A DNA stretch of 64,000 nucleotides from the NCBI GenBank assembly GCA_019636285.1, contig JAHBXV010000015.1, forward strand, positions 1-64,000, written 5' to 3'. This document shows, one piece after another, positions 33,746-43,102 of this stretch. A program made the translations under genes and the position numbers. The stretch is from Planctomycetaceae bacterium. GTDB taxonomy: Bacteria > Planctomycetota > Planctomycetia > Planctomycetales > Planctomycetaceae. The notes beneath the pieces are model-generated. The model did no database searches and was not told where the DNA came from. It saw only the letters and a list, made by a program, of their open reading frames with translations. The stretch's first letter is position 1. Each line of letters starts with the position of its first letter.

Positions 33746-35107
33746 CTAGTTCGAGGTCGGCTGAAGATGACCGAACAGGGTCTCGCGACCGCGGACCACG
33801 TAGAACTTGATCGGCTGACGGGGAGTCAGGCGGTCGAGCACCCACGAGATGTTGTCGGACGTCAGCGTCTCGAAGTCATTCAGGCCAACCAGCACGTCGC
33901 CTGACAGAATCCCGTTCGAGGCGGCCGGGCTGCCCGGACGAACTTCCAGAACCTGCATGCCCCCCTGGTAGCTCGAAGGCAGCATGTGCTTCTGCGTCTC
34001 GGGCATCGGAGCCATCCGCAGACCCAAGAGACCCCAGTGGCGATCGGCGATGGGGTCGGGCGAGTTGGCACGGGCCGTGAAGTCGGTCCGGTTGACGGTC
34101 ACGCGTCCCGTCGCCGCGGGCGAAACGGACAACGCCAGCTTCTCGGTCTTTTCATCGCGACGCACGAGGACATCAATCGCTTCTCCCGGCTTCTTCCCGA
34201 GCAGGGCCCGCTCAAGATCGACCGAGTCGATAACATCCAGCGTGCCCACCTTCAGAACGATGTCGCCAGGCTTAAGTCCCGCATTCAGGGCAGGGCTGCC
34301 GGGAGCCACGTTATCGACGACGAGCAGCCGATTCGTTCCTTCTTTGACATCCCGACCAGTAATCCCGTGGGTCGTGCTTTCGAGACGTTCGATGCTCATC
34401 AAGTTCGAGATCAACTTCCGGGCGTCGTCGATCGGAATCGCGAAGCCAATTCGCTGGGCACCAGCCCGAATGGCGACATTGATGCCGATCACTTCGCCAT
34501 CCAGGTTGATGAGCGGGCCGCCGCTGTTGCCGGGGTTGATGCTCGCGTCGGTCTGAATGAGATTGCGATACGCCTGCGACTCGTTGGCTTCGACGTAACG
34601 TCCCAGGGCGCTGATGATCCCCTGCGTGACGGTATCGTGATAGCCGAACGCATTGCCGATCGCCAGAACCGTTTCGCCCAGCATCAGATCGGACGACGTG
34701 CCGATGGGAATGGTGCGCAGCGGCTTGAGCGGTTCGATCTTGATGACCGACAGATCGTTGGGAGGATCGGAAGCGACCACGCGAGCCGCATAGTCGGCCC
34801 CTTCGGGAAGCTGAACGCGAATCGTGTCGCAGTCGACGATCACGTGATGATTGGTGACGATGTACCCGCGCTCGTCGATGACGATGCCGGTCCCCATCCC
34901 GTTGACTTTCCGCGACTTCCCGGCGGCAATCACCAGATCGCGTTCGGCGGCGGGTTTCTCGGTGTGGATGTTGACGACCGACGGACGCGCCCGCTTGATG
35001 GCACGAACGACGGGCGTTTCACGCTCCTCCGAGGCGGAGCAAGTCCAGGCCATGGCGAGTACGGCGAATACGCCGCACATGCTTAAGGAGAGGTACCGCT
35101 TGATCAT
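33746..35107 (-). CDS. HtrA/DegP-type periplasmic serine protease with two PDZ domains
   Basis: A secreted quality-control protease of 453 residues. The signal peptide (about 1-25) is followed by a trypsin-like domain with the full triad: His88 in IVTNHHVI, Asp118 in NDLSVIKI and Ser195 in NPGNSGGPL. PDZ1 (about 255-340) begins at LLVVDNVAPGSPALNAGLKP and PDZ2 (about 375-445) at MQVLEVRPGSPAASNGILSG. It degrades or refolds damaged envelope proteins. It is transcribed away from the TPR gene, with about 265 bp between. No sigma-E-type promoter could be recognised. Confidence 0.93.
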   Translation of the reverse strand: MIKRYLSLSMCGVFAVLAMAWTCSASEERETPVVRAIKRARPSVVNIHTEKPAAERDLVIAAGKSRKVNGMGTGIVIDERGYIVTNHHVIVDCDTIRVQLPEGADYAARVVASDPPNDLSVIKIEPLKPLRTIPIGTSSDLMLGETVLAIGNAFGYHDTVTQGIISALGRYVEANESQAYRNLIQTDASINPGNSGGPLINLDGEVIGINVAIRAGAQRIGFAIPIDDARKLISNLMSIERLESTTHGITGRDVKEGTNRLLVVDNVAPGSPALNAGLKPGDIVLKVGTLDVIDSVDLERALLGKKPGEAIDVLVRRDEKTEKLALSVSPAATGRVTVNRTDFTARANSPDPIADRHWGLLGLRMAPMPETQKHMLPSSYQGGMQVLEVRPGSPAASNGILSGDVLVGLNDFETLTSDNISWVLDRLTPRQPIKFYVVRGRETLFGHLQPTSN

Positions 35108-35372
35108 GGGGTGCTTCTGCTGGGGACCACTCAGGATGTACTGGCCAACGATAAGCTTTGGTCACGATCCTTCGTGATTCGCGGCATGCGATCCGTCTCA
35201 ATTCTCCGCAGGGGGTGGATCGGCGCGGCTCGCCGAACGGCTTGAAATCACCACGGCCAACTCGCATAACTTGCCTAAGCCGACATCCGGTCGGGTAAAC
35301 TTGCACTCTCCGGACACCCTGGTCCGCGAATTCAGTGCCAGCGCACCACGTTTCTCTCAAGTTGAGTGGCCC

Positions 35373-35681
35373 ATGTCTCGCCGCGTGCAAATTCAAGAGA
35401 TGCTCAATGAGGAACCGAACGACCCATTCCTCAACTACGCTCTCGCCCAAGAACTGCTGAAGGAAGGACTTATCGAGGAAGGGGAGGCGCAGCTCCGCGC
35501 CATCTGCACCCAGCAACCCGACTACGTCCCCGCTTGGTTCCGCCTCGGCCAGTTCCTGGCCGACGAGCAGCGGACGGATGAAGCCGTTTCGATCTTGCAG
35601 GAAGGAATTGCCACGGCGAAGAGAACGGGCGACCTGCACGCGGCGAGTGAAATGACCCAGTTGCTGGATTTGTTGACGTGA
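35373..35681 (+). CDS. Small tetratricopeptide-repeat protein
   Basis: A 102-residue helical protein starting MSRRVQIQEMLNEEPNDPF. It holds about two and a half TPR units (NYALAQELLKEGLIEEGEAQ, PAWFRLGQFLADEQRTDEAV), so it should bind a partner protein. No signal peptide. Its TGA overlaps the GTG start of the next gene (GTGA), implying translational coupling with the acyl-CoA-dehydrogenase-like protein. Specific function unknown. Confidence 0.82.
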   Translation: MSRRVQIQEMLNEEPNDPFLNYALAQELLKEGLIEEGEAQLRAICTQQPDYVPAWFRLGQFLADEQRTDEAVSILQEGIATAKRTGDLHAASEMTQLLDLLT

Positions 35682-36781
35682 CGGACTTTCCAAACGCGTT
35701 TCTGGCCCCGCGCCTGCCGGGAACGTCCGTATTCTCCGCCTCGATTCTCGACAACCTGTGGCGCCGTCGCCGCTTGATTGATGCCAGCGCCGCGTGGCCG
35801 GTTGACCAGCTCGCCGACTTGCGGGAAACGCCCGTCTGGAATTGGGGCATTCCCATATCCAACAGAGGGGCAGGGGAGGCAGCGGCTCAACTTCGCGGCT
35901 GGATGGAATTGAGCGCCGCCTGTCTGAACACGGCGTTCATTCTCAGTCAGCACATCGCGGCCGTTTCACGAATTGCCGCCAGCCCGAACGATGCCGTGAA
36001 ACGCCACGTGCCCGAGTATCAGTCCGGGCAACGCATGGCGTCGGTCGGAATCTCGCATCTGTCGACATCGCGCCAGCACCTCGCCAGCCCCGCTGTCTCG
36101 CTGCAACACACTTCCGCTGGCTGGGAACTTTCGGGCGAAATCCCCTGGGTCACGGGCGCGACTGCGGTCGACGACCTCGTCGTGGGAGCCGTTGATCCGA
36201 ACGGTGGCCAATGGCTATTCCTGGTCGAGCGAACGCGGCCAGGCGTGAACGTCCGCCAACCCGAAACGCTTCTGGCTCTGAATGCAACGCAGACAGCCTC
36301 GCTCGATCTCAACAGTCTTCAAGTCTCGGAAGACGATCGATTGATCGGCCCGGTTGCCAACGCGCTGCAGGTCGGCTCATCGAGCGGTACGGGCTCGCTG
36401 ACGACAACCGCCATCGCGCTCGGCGCGGCGATTCCCAGTCTCGCCGCATTGGAAGAGCAGGGAAGCCGACGCCCCGAACTGGCTTCGGTGGCGTCGGCTC
36501 TCATTGAGGACTGGCAAGCCATCGTCAACGACATGTTCCGCCTCGCTGAATCCACATCCGCGACGCCGGAGCAATCGAACTCGCTCCGCCTGCGGGCCAA
36601 CTCGCTGATCGTCCGCGCCGCCCTCGCCGGCCTCTCGGCCAGCAAGGGCGCGGGATTCGTGCACAGCCACCCGGCCAGCCAGGCGACCCGGGAAGCCCTG
36701 TTCTTCCAGGTCTGGTCCTGCCCGCAAGCCGTCGTCACAGCAACGCTGGGGGAACTGGTGAGGGCGTGCGAGGCGCTTTAG
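35678..36781 (+). CDS. Acyl-CoA dehydrogenase-like protein
   Basis: 367 residues with the acyl-CoA dehydrogenase layout: a helical N-terminal region with SQHIAAVSRIAASPN (about 87), a beta domain with VGISHLSTS and WELSGEIPWVTGATAVDDLVV (about 148-168), and a C-terminal helical bundle ending GAGFVHSHPASQATREALFF, the FAD-contact region. I cannot see a convincing catalytic Glu of the classical enzymes, so activity on acyl-CoA is doubtful. GTG start 35678 overlaps the TPR gene. Convergent with the peroxiredoxin gene, 24 bp away. Confidence 0.75.
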   Translation: MTDFPNAFLAPRLPGTSVFSASILDNLWRRRRLIDASAAWPVDQLADLRETPVWNWGIPISNRGAGEAAAQLRGWMELSAACLNTAFILSQHIAAVSRIAASPNDAVKRHVPEYQSGQRMASVGISHLSTSRQHLASPAVSLQHTSAGWELSGEIPWVTGATAVDDLVVGAVDPNGGQWLFLVERTRPGVNVRQPETLLALNATQTASLDLNSLQVSEDDRLIGPVANALQVGSSSGTGSLTTTAIALGAAIPSLAALEEQGSRRPELASVASALIEDWQAIVNDMFRLAESTSATPEQSNSLRLRANSLIVRAALAGLSASKGAGFVHSHPASQATREALFFQVWSCPQAVVTATLGELVRACEAL

Positions 36782-36805
36782 GCTATCGACCCATAGCGAA
36801 CAAAC

Positions 36806-37399
36806 TTACTTCTCCAGAGACTCCACCAGCTTCAGAATCGCCTGGCTGTCTTCGGCGGCGGCGACTTTGGTGTTCTTGGCGGCGATCTTGCCGTCAGCGT
36901 CGATCACGAACGTCCAGCGCTGGGTGGTAATGTTGCGGACGAAGTCGACCTCTTTGCCGTCGACTTCTTTCTTGACCGTCTTCTCGCCGACGGTGAAGGG
37001 GACGCCGAACGCGGTCGCGACTTTGCCTTCGGTATCGGCCAGGAGCGGGAAGTTGAGGTCGTACTCTTTCTTGAAAAGCTCGTGATTGCGGACCGAGTCG
37101 CCGCTCACGCCGATAACGGTGATGCCGCGATCCTTCAGCGTCTTCATGTCGTCGCGGAATCCGCACGCTTGCTTGGTGCAGCCGCCCGTCATGTCGGCGG
37201 GATAAAAGTAGACGACGACAATTCCTTTGCCGACGGCATCGCCCGACTTCCACAGCTTGCCGGTGTCATCCATCGCCTCGAACTTCGGCGCGGGATCGCC
37301 CACCTTCAGGTCCACTCCCTCCGCCGCGCTGCCAACCGAACAGGCGAAGCCAACGATCGCCATTGCCACGGCCAATTTCCAACCCGTCTGATTTCGCAT
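36806..37399 (-). CDS. Secreted peroxiredoxin (BCP/AhpC-TSA type)
   Basis: A thiol peroxidase of 197 residues that reduces peroxides. From ATG 37399 it has a signal peptide (LAVAMAIVGFACSVGSAAEG), so it works outside the cytosol. The active-site segment is YFYPADMTGGCTKQACGF, with peroxidatic Cys74 and candidate resolving Cys79 in the BCP-type CxxxxC layout. VSGDSVRNHELFKKEYDLNF and a C-terminal RWTFVIDADGKI complete the family pattern. The open frame runs to 37561, but that stretch has no family similarity. Divergent from the HlyD-like gene (267 bp apart). Confidence 0.9.
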   Translation of the reverse strand: MRNQTGWKLAVAMAIVGFACSVGSAAEGVDLKVGDPAPKFEAMDDTGKLWKSGDAVGKGIVVVYFYPADMTGGCTKQACGFRDDMKTLKDRGITVIGVSGDSVRNHELFKKEYDLNFPLLADTEGKVATAFGVPFTVGEKTVKKEVDGKEVDFVRNITTQRWTFVIDADGKIAAKNTKVAAAEDSQAILKLVESLEK

Positions 37400-37666
37400 G
37401 AATCGACTCCCGGAAAAACCCCGCGACGGGGCGACTTCGAATTGGGGAACCACGACGCATATTCCTCGTTGACAATCAGCCCCCATCCTTCTTGTCCATC
37501 GTGCCGTGACGAATTTCAACCGTCGCTCAACAAGTTTTGATGAACTCCCCATGTGTTCCACGTTTTTGGAATGATTGACACACCCGGCGGAATCGGCTTA
37601 GCCTGCAAGGCTGATCGCGGTTGTCGAGTCGAATTCGGCAGGGATTGAACATCCGGGGAGACGGTC

Positions 37667-38836
37667 ATGCAGCGCGGCGGAATTTGGACCGACATCGTGA
37701 GACGGTGGAGCAGGGGAGCGTGCGTGGCCATCTTGGCCGTGGGCTCACTGCCGGCTATGGCCCAACAACCGGCGGCTCCCGGTGGAAACGCCCCCGAATT
37801 GCAGCCGGCGGCTCCCGGCGACCAGATCGTCGTGAAGCGCGAGCCCGTCCAGATCATTGACGCTGGCAAGTATCGGACATCGCTCGTTCTGCAACCCGAA
37901 CAGGTTGTTGCCGTGGCCGCTCCAGCAGCCGGCATCGTGCGCGAGATTCCCGTCAAACTGGGGGATCGGGTTCCCAGCCAGGGCGAGGTTGTTCGACTCG
38001 ACAATGCCGAGGCCAAGTTGCTGCTGGCCCGGGCCACGGCGCTGTACAAGGTCGCCACGCTGGAGCAGAAACAGGCTGGCAGCGATCAAGCCGCCGCCGA
38101 CATCGCGGCCGCACGAACCGAAGCGGCAAAAGCTGAACTCGATCTCGCGCAGCTTCGGTTCGACCAGTCCACCGTTCGGACCGCCATCGCGGGCGAAGTG
38201 CTGGAACTGCTGGTTCGCGCGGGCGAGACCGTGTCGCCGGGTCAGCCGCTGGCAAAAGTCGGTTCGCGGGACCGCCTCGTGGTCGAGATTCCCGTCGATC
38301 GGACCCAGGTCGAGGCAGGGCAGTCGCTTTCCCTGCTCGTGGACGCAACGGAGGTAGCGGGCAAGGTTGAGGTCGTGCTCCCGCTGGCGTCCCGGTTCGA
38401 TCCGCTCCGCGACCTGTTCGATTCCATCGCATCAGCCCGCGTGGTGATTGAAAACACGGGCGGCAAGCTGAATCCGGGTCAGACCGTCTATTCGCCGATG
38501 ATCCCGCGGTTGCCCATTATCGAGGTTCCATCGGGAGCCGTGGGGAATGGAGCGGAGGGAGGACGCAAGGTCCAGGTCGTTCGCGGGCAGACGGTTCGCG
38601 ACGTTCCGGTCCAGGTTCTGGCGGGTGTCGGTCCTGGCCGGACGTTTGTCAGCGGGTCGTTTCTGTCGGGGGACGAAGTGATTTATGAATCGTCGCATTT
38701 GCTCGCCGACGGATTTCAGCTTCAGCCGGTCCTGATGTCGACGACGGATCGCCCCGCGGGCACGCCAGCGTCCCCGAACACTCGTCCCGGAGCGCCCGCC
38801 GTACCGGGGGCGACATCGAAAACCCCCACCTTCTGA
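37667..38836 (+). CDS. HlyD-family periplasmic adaptor without a neighbouring transporter
   Basis: 389 residues: signal peptide ending GSLPAMAQQ, a Pro/Ala linker, lipoyl half VVAVAAPAAGIVREIPVKLG (about 85-104), a short coiled coil (about 120-165), second lipoyl half GEVLELLVRAGETVSPGQPL, then a beta-barrel region. The tail (about 355-389) is Pro/Thr-rich. It resembles the adaptor of RND or ABC exporters, yet no permease is adjacent. The upstream gap holds a perfect TTGACA (37575-37580) but only a poor -10 (TTAGCC, 37598). Partner unknown. Confidence 0.82.
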   Translation: MQRGGIWTDIVRRWSRGACVAILAVGSLPAMAQQPAAPGGNAPELQPAAPGDQIVVKREPVQIIDAGKYRTSLVLQPEQVVAVAAPAAGIVREIPVKLGDRVPSQGEVVRLDNAEAKLLLARATALYKVATLEQKQAGSDQAAADIAAARTEAAKAELDLAQLRFDQSTVRTAIAGEVLELLVRAGETVSPGQPLAKVGSRDRLVVEIPVDRTQVEAGQSLSLLVDATEVAGKVEVVLPLASRFDPLRDLFDSIASARVVIENTGGKLNPGQTVYSPMIPRLPIIEVPSGAVGNGAEGGRKVQVVRGQTVRDVPVQVLAGVGPGRTFVSGSFLSGDEVIYESSHLLADGFQLQPVLMSTTDRPAGTPASPNTRPGAPAVPGATSKTPTF

Positions 38837-39138
38837 GGCGTGTCGAGCCGCAATCCCGAGACTCTCCCCGCTGCTTGTCGGTACCGGGGTGAGAAAACAC
38901 AACCCGGACCTGGAGCAATTTGGGGCGTCCGCGCCAATTGCCGTTCGCCGAAGGTCTGGGCGGCCTTATACTGAATGTGGTTACAAGACCGGTTGCCGAT
39001 GTGATTTTCCCCGTGTCGCCAGAGACTTGCGAGCCGCCGAGCAGGGCTTCAAGAGTGCTCGAAAGTCTTTGGGCGCCAGTCGACTATTGAGACCCCAAGT
39101 CCGCTCGCGACCGGGGTCCGCGTGCTGGAGTTCCTGTC
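38837..39138 (+). other. Intergenic region before the kinase gene
   Basis: About 300 bp with no credible gene. It contains a possible sigma70-type promoter: TTCGCC (38944-38949), 17-bp spacer, TATACT (38967-38972), about 165 bp before the kinase start. Nothing else stands out. Confidence 0.4.
38944..38972 (+). promoter_or_regulatory. Candidate sigma70-type promoter for the kinase gene
   Basis: TATACT matches the -10 consensus in five of six positions and is 17 bp from TTCGCC, a weak -35. Seen by eye only; planctomycete promoter preferences are not well known to me. Confidence 0.3.
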
Positions 39139-40563
39139 GTGTCGGAAGAGAACGCCAATCTGATCGATGACTACGAGCGGATCACGCCCATTGCCGGCGG
39201 CAGTTCCAGCACGGTCTGGGATGTCGCCGAGCAGCGGACCGGTCGTCGACTCGCGATGAAGCTGCTGAATCCCAAAGCGCAGAACGTGGCGGAGGCCAAG
39301 GCCAGTCTGAAGCACGAAGCGAGTGTCGCGAAGACGCTTCAGCACCCGAATATCATTCACTTCGAACGCTTCGTCACCCATCGCGACGCCACCTATCTGC
39401 TGATGGAGTATTTCCGGGCACCGAACATCAAGCAGCAGCTCAAGATCAATCGTTCTGCTGTTCACGCGAGAATTCGCCCACTCCTGGAAGGCATCTGCGG
39501 CGCGCTGGTCCACGTCCACGAGAAGGGCTGGATTCACCGCGACTTGAAGCCGGACAACGTGCTCATGAACCGGGCCGGAGAAGTTCGGCTGCTCGACTTC
39601 TCCCTGGCCGTCAAACGCAAGGAGGGGATTGCGAAGATGCTGGGCGGCAAAATGTCCCAGATCCAGGGGACGCGCACCTACATCGCCCCCGAAACCATTC
39701 GCAAGCACTTCCCGACCGTTCAGACCGACATCTACAGTCTGGGAGTGACGTTCTTTGAAATCCTCGGCGGACGAACCCCCTTCCAGGCACCGACCCCGCA
39801 GGAAGTTCTTCAGAAACACCTGACGCAGGCACCCATTCCGCCCTCGGAGCTCAACCCGAACGTCACGCCGGAGATGGATCGCCTCGTTTTGAAGATGCTT
39901 TCCAAGAAGCCGGCCGATCGCCCCGCGGACGCGCAGGAAGTTTTGACGGAATTGCGACGGATCAAGATCTTCAAGGAAGATGTGGAAGAGAGAGACCTTT
40001 CCAAGAAGCAGTCTGAAACGGCGGAAGGCGTCGAGGAACTACTGACCGCGCGGCTCGACAGCCGGGCCGACGCGCAGCTCGCCGAACTGATGCGAGCCAA
40101 TCCCGAAGTCGAAAATCGTTATCAGGCCCAGCGACAGGCTCGACAGGAACGAATTGACAAGGAAGAACGCCGACGCTCCAAGGCGGCCAAAGATCGCTCC
40201 GAGCAATCTGCCCCGGCTCAACCCCCTGTTCCACAACCCATGGCCGCCCCGATGCCCCCCATGGGCTATCCCATGGGGCAGCCATTCCCGGGATGGGGCC
40301 CGATGCCCGGTTATCCGGGAGCGGGCGGTCCCGTTCCGCCGATGCCGTATCCGCAGCAGCCGGGAATGCCCGGTTATCCGCCCATGCCGGCAGCTTCCCC
40401 CCCACCGCAAATGTTTCCGCCAGGCCCGCCACCCGGATATCCCGCCCCTCCCCCGGCGGCATCACAACCTCCGGCACCACCGCCACAACCCGCACGTCCC
40501 GCACCGCCAGCCGAGCAAGACGGCGAACTTCCTTTCATGACAGAATTGCCCGACGTCATGTGA
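39139..40563 (+). CDS. Soluble Hanks-type Ser/Thr kinase with DFS motif and Pro/Met-rich tail
   Basis: 474 residues. Kinase domain about 10-275: Gly-rich loop IAGGSSSTVW, ATP-binding Lys in RRLAMKLL, catalytic loop WIHRDLKPDNVLMN and APE as YIAPETI. The Mg-binding DFG is changed to DFS (VRLLDFSLAV); Asp is kept, so activity is still likely. A charged helical linker (about 290-355) leads to a Pro/Met/Gly/Tyr-rich low-complexity tail (about 360-455) with repeats such as MPGYPGAGGPVPPMPYP. No membrane helix is seen, unlike most planctomycete kinases. GTG start at 39139. Substrates unknown. Confidence 0.9.
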   Translation: MSEENANLIDDYERITPIAGGSSSTVWDVAEQRTGRRLAMKLLNPKAQNVAEAKASLKHEASVAKTLQHPNIIHFERFVTHRDATYLLMEYFRAPNIKQQLKINRSAVHARIRPLLEGICGALVHVHEKGWIHRDLKPDNVLMNRAGEVRLLDFSLAVKRKEGIAKMLGGKMSQIQGTRTYIAPETIRKHFPTVQTDIYSLGVTFFEILGGRTPFQAPTPQEVLQKHLTQAPIPPSELNPNVTPEMDRLVLKMLSKKPADRPADAQEVLTELRRIKIFKEDVEERDLSKKQSETAEGVEELLTARLDSRADAQLAELMRANPEVENRYQAQRQARQERIDKEERRRSKAAKDRSEQSAPAQPPVPQPMAAPMPPMGYPMGQPFPGWGPMPGYPGAGGPVPPMPYPQQPGMPGYPPMPAASPPPQMFPPGPPPGYPAPPPAASQPPAPPPQPARPAPPAEQDGELPFMTELPDVM

Positions 40564-40675
40564 TGTGATAAATACGCGGATCGCGCCATATTCAGCGGTT
40601 GCGGCGAGATCGCCGACAACGGCTTGAGAATACGCTGGCGTGCCGCTGACAACGCCCCGCCAATGAAGTGCATCC

Positions 40676-41653
40676 ATGCGCCCGCAAAATGTCCTGCCGT
40701 TTGAGCGTACGATCTTCGAACTCGAGGAACAGCTCTCGAAGCTGGAGTCCGAACCGTCGACTCCCGGCACGCTGGAAACCATCCGCAACATGCGGGCGGA
40801 CATCGCCAAGCTGAAGCGGGAAGTCTTCGACAATCTCGACGCGTGGCAGACGGTCCAGGTCGCCCGTCATCAGGAGCGGCCCCAGACCCGCGATTACATC
40901 GACCTCTGCTGCGACGAATTTCTCGAACTGCACGGCGACCGCGCCTACGGCGATGATCCCGCGATCGTCACCGGCCTCGCCAAGATCGACGATTTCCGAG
41001 TCATGTTCATCGGCCAGCAGAAGGGCCGCACGCTCAAAGAGCGGACTCAGTGCTACTACGGCTGCGCGCATCCGGAGGGCTACCGCAAGGCGCTCCTCAA
41101 AATGGAGATGGCCGCGAAGTACAAGCTCCCGATCGTTTGCCTCATCGACACGCCTGGCGCCTATCCGGGCATCGGCGCGGAAGAGCGCGGCCAGGCCTAC
41201 ACGATCGCCTACAACCTCCGCGAGATGTCGCGCCTCGGCGTCCCGATCATCTGCACGGTGATCGGGGAGGGGGGGTCCGGCGGTGCGCTCGGGATCGGCA
41301 TTGGCGATCACGTCGCCATGCTTCAGTTCTCGTACTACTCGGTCATCAGCCCCGAAGGCTGCGCGAGCATTCTCTGGAAGAGCGGCAAGTTCGCCGACAA
41401 GGCCGCCCGCGCGCTGCGGTTCACGGGGAAGGATCTGTTGCAGTTCGGCGTCGTCGACGAGGTGCTCCCGGAACCGCTCGGCGCCGCCCATCGCGACCAT
41501 CGACTCATGGCCGCAACGATGAAGGCGATGTTCGTCCGCCAGCTACGCACGCTCTCGGCGCTCTCACCGTCGGAGATCCTCAACCGCCGCTACGAAAAGT
41601 TCCGCCGCCTCGGCGTCTTCGAAGAGCAGACCGCGACCACGGCCAGCGTCTAG
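40676..41653 (+). CDS. accA: Acetyl-CoA carboxylase carboxyltransferase subunit alpha
   Basis: Transfers the carboxyl group from biotin carrier to acetyl-CoA, giving malonyl-CoA, as an alpha2beta2 complex with AccD in the cytosol. 325 residues. Signatures: N-terminal coiled FERTIFELEEQLSKLE, ARHQERPQTRDYIDL, FIGQQKGRTLKER, the oxyanion region PIVCLIDTPGAYPGIGAEERGQA (about 155-177), IGEGGSGGALGIGIGD and SPEGCASILWK. Length and order are normal. accD is not in the window. It follows the kinase gene by 112 bp. Confidence 0.96.
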   Translation: MRPQNVLPFERTIFELEEQLSKLESEPSTPGTLETIRNMRADIAKLKREVFDNLDAWQTVQVARHQERPQTRDYIDLCCDEFLELHGDRAYGDDPAIVTGLAKIDDFRVMFIGQQKGRTLKERTQCYYGCAHPEGYRKALLKMEMAAKYKLPIVCLIDTPGAYPGIGAEERGQAYTIAYNLREMSRLGVPIICTVIGEGGSGGALGIGIGDHVAMLQFSYYSVISPEGCASILWKSGKFADKAARALRFTGKDLLQFGVVDEVLPEPLGAAHRDHRLMAATMKAMFVRQLRTLSALSPSEILNRRYEKFRRLGVFEEQTATTASV

Positions 41654-41954
41654 CCATTGATCGGCGCGAGGTATCGACTCCTCACGAGCCGACCGAACGG
41701 GATCAGCCGCCAACGGCAACTGATCGCTGCTGATCTCAAGCGAGGCACGTCGTCGTAGCGGCCTGAATCCGGTCGCCAGTCATCGCGAGACTCGGCCCAC
41801 CCGAGGCTGGCATTACGCCCCGAGGAGACAGCCCGCCAACACCACCAACCCACGGTTTTCACCCCGCTGCGCAACGTCCGATAATGTCCGTTATGTTTCC
41901 TTTCTGACCTGCGTTTACAGGGAGAAACTGAAAATGCGGGCTCGTTGCGGACAT
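41654..41954. other. Intergenic region between accA and a convergent membrane-protein gene
   Basis: About 300 bp. An Arg/Trp-rich minus-strand frame runs through it (part of 41650-42621) but reads as an out-of-frame continuation of the gene at 41955. A short palindrome ATAATGTCCGTTAT is the only structure seen; no clear terminator. Confidence 0.4.
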
Positions 41955-42572
41955 TCACCGCGGGCCTTCTCCGTTGACGATTCCCGGCATGGTTTGGCTG
42001 TGGTTCCCCCGCCAGCGGCGGCCGCGACGGATGAGAACAACGCAGCCAACAATCGTTCCGATCGCTCCGCCCCGATAACTGCCATCGTGCATGATGCCCG
42101 CTCGTGTGAACGCGACCGGATCGCGGCAGCCCGACGGAATCCAAAGCTGCGACAGATCGGTCGCGGGCGTGACCAATAGATACGCGGCTGACAACGAGAC
42201 GAGTCCGACGGCAGCGGTCACGAAGACCGTCGTCGCAATCGCCGGCCCCATTACCGCGCGAGGCCAACGGTGATCGCAGACTCGCCCGCAGACGATCGTC
42301 AGAACGGGGCCAATGACGATGCCGGTCCACCAGGCGGCGAGAAAGCCGACAAGCGCGGCCCCTGCTCGATTGTGGAGCGGCGGGGCGATCTGAAATTGAA
42401 TGAATTTGAAGGCATGGAAGTAGTCGGGCGAGACGGTGTAAGAAACCTGGTTGTGGACGGCTCCAAAGAGTCCCGCGACAAAACACGCGATGGCCGTCCA
42501 CATCGCGAGTGCCAAATAACGCCCCGCGAAAGATCGATGACGGACAAGACCGACTGGTTCGGAAGGCACCAT
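41955..42572 (-). CDS. Conserved four-helix membrane protein of unknown function
   Basis: 205 residues with four hydrophobic segments: ALAMWTAIACFVAGLFGAVH (about 21-40), AGAALVGFLAAWWTGIVIGP (about 70-89), GPAIATTVFVTAAVGLVSLS (about 109-128) and GGAIGTIVGCVVLIRRG (about 168-184). A loop HNQVSYTVSPDYFHAFKFIQ (about 40-59) looks strongly constrained and I have the impression it recurs in planctomycetes. GGAGA precedes ATG 42572. A longer overlapping frame on this strand is Arg-rich and taken as a shadow. No function assigned. Confidence 0.7.
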   Translation of the reverse strand: MVPSEPVGLVRHRSFAGRYLALAMWTAIACFVAGLFGAVHNQVSYTVSPDYFHAFKFIQFQIAPPLHNRAGAALVGFLAAWWTGIVIGPVLTIVCGRVCDHRWPRAVMGPAIATTVFVTAAVGLVSLSAAYLLVTPATDLSQLWIPSGCRDPVAFTRAGIMHDGSYRGGAIGTIVGCVVLIRRGRRWRGNHSQTMPGIVNGEGPR

Positions 42573-42625
42573 CCAACATCTCCGTCGGTCCGCTGTGAAC
42601 GGCTCCCGGATGGCGAGGCATTCGC

Positions 42626-43075
42626 TCAGAACTGTTTGCGAGTATCGAGCAGCAGCGTTACGGGCCCATCATTCACCAGTGCCACGTCCATGTGTTCCTG
42701 AAAGCGACCGGTCTCTACGACAAGATTGCGACCGCGAAGCTCAGCGGCGACGGCTTCGTAAAGCGTGCGCGCGGTTTCGGGACGCGCGGCCGTGATAAAA
42801 CTCGGTCTTCGGCCGGTTCGGCAATCCCCCAGCAGCGTGAACTGGCTCACCAGGAGAACCCCGCCATTGATGTCGATGACAGAACGGTTCATCTTCCCGT
42901 CGTCATCCGGGAAGATCCGCAGTCCGGCGATTTTGTCCGCGATCAAGTTGGCATCGGCCTGGGTGTCGTCCGTGGCCACCCCCAACAGCACCATCAAGCC
43001 GTGATCGATCCGGCCGACGATCTCGCCGTTCACCGTTACGCTCGCCTGGGAAACTCGCTGGACGACAGCACGCAT
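42626..43075 (-). CDS. dtd: D-aminoacyl-tRNA deacylase
   Basis: Removes D-amino acids wrongly attached to tRNA. 149 residues from [13 protein letters not shown], the usual DTD start; the frame extends nine codons upstream to 43102. The two active-site signatures are present: [20 protein letters not shown] (SQFTL, about residues 77-81) and [17 protein letters not shown] (GPVT, about 137-140). Cytosolic dimer. 27 bp downstream of thiO on the same strand, probably one transcript. Confidence 0.95.
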   Translation of the reverse strand: MRAVVQRVSQASVTVNGEIVGRIDHGLMVLLGVATDDTQADANLIADKIAGLRIFPDDDGKMNRSVIDINGGVLLVSQFTLLGDCRTGRRPSFITAARPETARTLYEAVAAELRGRNLVVETGRFQEHMDVALVNDGPVTLLLDTRKQF

Positions 43076-43102
43076 CGAGTGACTCTTGAGAAGAAAGTCC
43101 AA

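Noticed and set aside
37575-37603. Perfect TTGACA upstream of the HlyD-like gene as a promoter
   Set aside because: At 17-bp spacing the -10 is TTAGCC, too poor to list as a promoter.
41650-42621. 323-residue minus-strand frame overlapping the four-helix membrane protein
   Set aside because: Composition is Arg/Ser/Trp-rich without structure, whereas the overlapping frame gives four clean membrane helices and has a ribosome site.
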